DNA of 64,000 nucleotides from Hypomesus transpacificus (lineage: Eukaryota > Chordata > Actinopteri > Osmeriformes > Osmeridae): NCBI RefSeq assembly GCF_021917145.1, contig NC_061081.1:2386058-2450057 (forward strand). Reading direction: 5' to 3'. The translations under genes and the position numbers were made by a program. Under the pieces are notes generated by a model, which saw only the letters and a list, made by a program, of their open reading frames with translations, had not been told where the DNA came from and did no database searches. Below, piece by piece: positions 59,221 through 64,000 of this stretch. Each line of letters begins with the position of its first letter. The stretch's first letter is position 1.

Positions 59221-62200
59221 GATGCTCTTTGTTTTGGCGTCAAACTTGCGTCAATTTAAACCTCTTGGAATTTCAAAATAAAAGGCCCCATGGTTAAGTA
59301 ACTGTATGGTTAGAAAAGTAGGCAGTAGTAACAAACTATGAAAGAGTACGCTTTGTTGCTCAATACAAGGCACTAATGCAATACGTTGAGTGTTAAAGCA
59401 ACGAAAAAGTTATTTAATATTACATTTTTTATGATCGATTTTTTTTGGCTCGATTATGAGCAACCGGAATCCTATTTTACATTTAAATATTTTCAGATGA
59501 GAATTCAGTGTTGTTTAAATTTCAATATTAAGTATTTGATGCCTTTTAAAACTCAAAACATTATGTCACTGATTTGCTTCCATAACTACTACCAGAGGAA
59601 ATATTTTTTAACATCCTCCACCAATAGATGGAGCTTGTAGACTGCACGCTTCCCTTTTCAACTCACCCGCTTACACAAGCATCGTGAATGCACAGGGATA
59701 CACAGGTGATGCTATTGAAAAGCAAAACGTGCTGAAATTAGCAACAAGCACACATACAATAGCACATGTGTAATTAGATTGCAGTCATACCGAAACTGAG
59801 TTAATAAAAGAAGGGTGAAGAAAAGTATTAAAAGCAAAATGAACTGAGGGTTCGTGACTGGTCAAGCAGGAGCACTGTGGCTATCTGAAAACATAGGCTA
59901 CCTGTATGTTTGAAATGCAGCAGCCTTATACCTACTAGATAGGAGCCTGTTCTCTTCTAAGCAACTGTCACTGAAATACAGTCAAACAACATCTTTCTAT
60001 CTCCCTCCACTTGAATTCTAAGTCAAGTATATGCTGCAAATCATGGTCACCCTTCCCCATATTCTATAGAACAAGAACTGCTAAAGAAAAAAACACAATT
60101 CTAGATATTTAGCTCTCCTGCCAGTCATCCAGGACATCTTTGATCCCCCCCTCTCCTGGCTCAACTCCAGCGTGTGGGGGTAAAGCCTGTTCCTTCTGCT
60201 TGTCTCTCCCCATCAGACAAGGCAGTTCAGAGCCCCAGCCTTACCAGCCTGTACCTCCTGGCCAAACACCAATTATCCCAACAATCTGTCTGGCATGCCG
60301 CCGGTAGTGCTCGCGGATCACTCCCCGGGATCAATCTGGATTAATCTGGATCAACGCCTCTGGGTTGTGGCCTTGACACAGCACGCTCTCTAGCCCCCGT
60401 TTTGACCAGCCAGCCTACAGTTAGTCAGCAAACAAATAACCAACCAGTCCACTACTAGCCAGACAGACAATCAACAAACTAGCCATTCAGCCAGTCTTAA
60501 GTTAGCCAGCCAGCCAGCAAACCAAACAGCCAGCCTTCAATCTTGACACCACAGGGTCTCTATGAAGGCCTAAAGGTCAATAGCATGTTATGGCAGCTAC
60601 TTCCCATTTGATGTGATAAGATTAACCCTCCAGCCAGACAGACTCAAGTGCCCCCCAGGAAGAGTACGGTTTATAAAGCTGGTCAGTCAGTCAGTCAGTC
60701 AGTCAGTCAGGAAGGCAGCAGATCAGAAGCACCAGTCACCCAGAAACAGATGGTAAAACCAGAGTGGCCTAGCTGGGGATGATATCAAGACAAATTTGCT
60801 CCGAGCTCTGTAGTTTACATTTGACTCTTATTTGGCACTGTTGGGCTTACATACTTTCCACTAATGGAGCATGCGGAGTGGAGGAGAGGCGGAGGAGAGA
60901 GAGCAGCCACCTAGGGAGACTGTCAGCAACTCAGGAACATTATACTGGCGTGGCCTGCCTCTTGTCCTGCGGTCTTAGCAGTATTTGAAATAGGAATACT
61001 AACATGAAGTCATGAGGAGGATGCCAGGGCAGAGAATTATTAGGTGTGTGGGCCCCACAGGAGTCCTCCTGGTCTGGAGAGTGGAGGGGCTGCTGTAGCT
61101 TTGAAGAACCCTCGATCAGTGGCTGAGAGCTGGGAGGAGATTGGCCAGGTCTTCTCTGTCTAAACAAAAGCCAATGGCAGATCTCCCTCATCAACCTCCT
61201 CACCCCCTGCACCCCATCACCCCCCTCATCCCTATCGCCTTCCTCACCCAATCTCCCTTGTCACCCCTCCGACCTAATCCCTCTTCACCCCTCTCCCTTT
61301 TCTCCCTCCTCAACCCCCTCAGCCCCAGTCTCCAAGTGGGGGCAGTGTTCCCTGGGGTCAGGGAAGAATCCATGCTCTGTGCACAGCGAGTCCTCAGGAC
61401 ACCCATTGCCACCTCAAAGCGGCCGTCAAGGTGTTGGGATTTTCCAAACGGGAATGGAGGGAAGGGAAAGCCTGTGACTCCCTCCACACACCTCCACACA
61501 CTCACACACACATTCACACACACCCAAATACACTCACACACCGCCTGCTGGGCTTGTTAATGTGAGGTCGTGGGGTCGGTAAACTGTATGTGGGTGGTTC
61601 AGGGCTCAGGGTTGCTAATGAATGCCTCTACTCACTAAACTACCCATCTACAGAGGAACCCAAGGAACACACACCCACCGTCCCACTCCTTCCCTCCCCC
61701 AACCACACACAAGCACAAACTCTTTCTCTCTCTCCCTCTCTCACACATCTACATGTACACACATACAACTCTCACTCTATCTCTTTGCAGGCATGAAGGC
61801 TCAGATCAAAACCAAAGGAACTTTATTTAAACTCTGACTGCAGGATGCCGTTGGTAGTCTGTCTGTTAAAGGAGGGCGACTTTGGTAGAAATCAACGGAC
61901 CATCTGATTAAAGATTCTCTTACTTTCATTGGTCGTTTTAATCAACTTGAAGGAGGCATTGTGGTGTGCATGCGTATGTGTGTTTGTGTGAGGGGGAGAG
62001 AGAGTGTGTCCGAACATATGCTCTCGTGAGAGAGTGTGTGTGCGTGCAAGGCCGATGAGTGTGTGAGAGAGGGAGTGAGAGAGTGTGTGTGTGTGCTGTT
62101 TATGTGTACAAACTCCACAAGTTCTCAGGATTGTGGGCTGTGTGCAGGGCGTGTGGGCTGAAACCCAATGTTCATGTGGCCCTCTGGTCTTCACTCTGCT

Positions 62201-62801
62201 GCGTAGAGGCCCTTTAACCTCAAAAATAAACGCACTCTTTTTGACGACATCTGTGGTCCCCCCCCCTCTTTTTTTTTTTTACAAACTCCATAATCTTTCT
62301 TTCATTTGAGGTTTGGGTTACCATGTCAAACCAATTTTTTCTTTCACCAATCCCAGCTCTAACAGTACCTGCTGTTCATTGTAGATACTTTTATTCTATT
62401 TCTATCATTTAATCAGATGTAGCTCTTGGCTGTCCATATGGTGGGTGAAAAGTAACCTTTTAAAACCTGTTGCGTTTGGAAGTTTCCATAAAATCTAATG
62501 CAATACGTTCCAGGAAATGAATTTCTCTACATCTTATAAGTGAACATTGGGCCATGGGGCATTCCGGTATCTATTACAGTCAGTTCTATCTGAATGTTTG
62601 GAGTCTTGTACGGTAGAAGTGGAAAAGTGCTTCATTCATCAGCAGTGAGGAGTCAAAGGAGTTTCGTTTTCCATGATGCATAGTGGTCCATTTTATGTGG
62701 CCATAGATGTTGGAGGAGGAAATGGAGCATTTCAATAACTTGAAATGCTGCTCTAGACTTTCAAGTTATTGAAATTCTAGTCTAATGTCCAAAGTCTCAC
62801 C

Positions 62802-63015
62802 CTCTCCTCCCTTCTCCTCTCCTCCCCTCTCCCCTCCTTTCCTCTCCCCTCCTCTCCTCTGTTCTTCCCTCCTCTCCTCCCTTCTCCCCTCCTTTCCTCT
62901 CCCCTCCTCTCCTCTGTTCTCCCCTCCTCCCCCCCTCTCCCCTCCTCTCCTCCCTTCTCCTCTCCTCTCTTCCCCTCTCCCGTCCTTTCCTCTCCACTCC
63001 TCTGCTGTCCTCTCT
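62802..63015. repeat. CTCCTCCCCT-rich polypyrimidine repeat
   Basis: Irregular repeats of TCCCCTCCTCTCCT over about 210 bases. A roughly 64-base period is visible in the block CTCTGTTCT...CCCTCCTCTCC. Long Arg-Glu or Ser-Pro frames are artefacts. Confidence 0.85.
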
Positions 63016-63837
63016 GGCTCTCGTAATATCAGGTGTCCTTCAGTTCCCCACCTCAGAGACATCGTTGATCCTTCTTCCTGGAAGGGGATTACCCTTTAAT
63101 GAAACAAACTCCCCCAGTAACTCTTGAGGGATTCCAACTACTGTTTTAGACTGACTGTATGTACTATAATGTCATACATTCTAATTAGTAACCTGCGCCT
63201 GAACTAAGACACAGTGGGTGTGTGCAGGTGTGTGTTCAGATGGTGTGTTGCCTTACAGTAATAGAGAGAGGAAGAAATGGATGAGGGGGGAAGGAGGCAA
63301 AGCAGCCAGTCTTAATGGGTGGTCACACCTACATTTTGCTAGTATTCTGTAGGTTCAAAACAAGATATTTTCAAACACTATTTAGTATTTACCCTCTATC
63401 CCTGTATCATAACTGCTGATGCAGCATCTTTCCGGTTTGACAGTTAATCCTTGAACTAAAAATGAAACAAACATGAACAGCCTGAAATCACTCATATCAG
63501 AGCCTCTTCCTGTCTGAAATAGCTGCATAGAGGTCAACCGCACGTACTCTATTCCTATTTGTTCAGCATCGGTGAGTAACGTCATTTCGCAGGTCAAAGT
63601 TCAGCCAGACTGACGTTGGCATGATGCCCAAGCTCCTGTGCCCTCCAAACACATTTCCCTCCTGGTGTTCCCACCACTCAATCCGGGTGCGCACTGCATC
63701 ACCTCTCTCTGGTCAACGCAAAGTCCAAGTTCACGTGTCTGTGCTGTTACGAGTAGAACACAGACCCGAACATAAACAGCAGGCCACTCATCTCTCAGCT
63801 GGTACCAGCTAGCAGTGACTCCTGTGAGCCCGGTTCC

Positions 63838-63935
63838 TGAGGTACCTGAGGTACCTGAGGTTCCCACTGAGGTACCTGAAGTACCTGAGGTTCTCTCTGA
63901 GGTACCTGAAGTACCTGAGGTTCTCACTGAGGTAA
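63838..63935. repeat. GGTACCTGA minisatellite
   Basis: Tandem GAGGTACCTGA / GAAGTACCTGA / GAGGTTCTCACT units of 10-12 bases, with a higher-order period of about 36 bases. Confidence 0.85.
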
Positions 63936-64000
63936 ACTAGTGAGGTCTGATGCTGACTCACCTACTCCGTCATGGCTACAGTCTCAGTTGGTTACAGTGA

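Larger units (their letters stand above)
59221..64000. other. Intergenic region upstream of psmd5
   Basis: No coding exon, RNA gene or transposon boundary is supportable. The first few hundred bases should contain the psmd5 promoter, but no clear box is seen. The rest includes CAGCCAGC repeats (about 60410-60540), (CAGT)n at 60685-60710, CA/CT-rich stretches (61490-61530, 61720-61770), GT repeats (61970-62100), a CTCCTC-rich tract and a short minisatellite near the end. Confidence 0.6.

Noticed and set aside
61141..61560. Possible coding exon with Pro/Leu-rich frame upstream of psmd5
   Set aside because: Composition-driven, no splice borders or family similarity that I can recognise.
63601..63927. 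Frame with Thr-Ser-Gly repeats at the right end
   Set aside because: Translation of the GGTACCTGA minisatellite; no conserved flanking sequence.

Overview
The window is a piece of ray-finned (teleost) fish nuclear genome. The evidence is split genes with GT-AG introns, vertebrate orthologues, very dense CA/GA microsatellites, the teleost SINE/LINE tail that reads like GGATAAAAGCGTCTGCTAAATG, a tRNA-derived SINE, and a polydactyl C2H2 zinc-finger cluster. There are no bacterial operons, rRNAs or CRISPR arrays.

Layout. (1) 1-6.4 kb, minus strand: the first two coding exons of a sodium-activated potassium channel gene, kcnt1-like, running off the left edge. The second exon has a one-base homopolymer frameshift. 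(2) 6.4-11.5 kb, minus strand: seven exons encoding the six kelch repeats of a KLHL20-like protein; no BTB/BACK exons were found. (3) 15.6-17.4 kb, plus strand: b3galt9, in which a tiny ATGCAG coding exon joins one large exon. (4) 17.7-55.7 kb: three tandem copies of a roughly 10-kb unit. Each carries a minus-strand 16-17-finger C2H2 gene followed by a mosaic of transposon debris. Copies 1 and 2 are almost identical. Copy 3 has a different finger set and is swollen by later insertions: a 6.6-kb non-autonomous LTR element with matched 1158-bp LTRs, a candidate solo LTR, a 1.3-kb foldback transposon and a SINE. (5) 55.9-59.2 kb, minus strand: a complete ten-exon psmd5 gene (504 codons). (6) 59.3-64 kb: intergenic DNA with microsatellites and no gene I can support.

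b3galt9 and psmd5 are, as I recall, also close neighbours on human chromosome 9q33, so the zinc-finger array looks like an expansion inside an old syntenic block. The least ordinary signals are the LTR element, which has four polypurine-preceded palindromes plus a fifth variant at its true polypurine tract, a 133-bp minisatellite in its leader and no pol; the recent duplication and finger turnover of the zinc-finger unit; and the nested inverted-repeat elements inside it. The boundaries and splice sites given here were read by eye.
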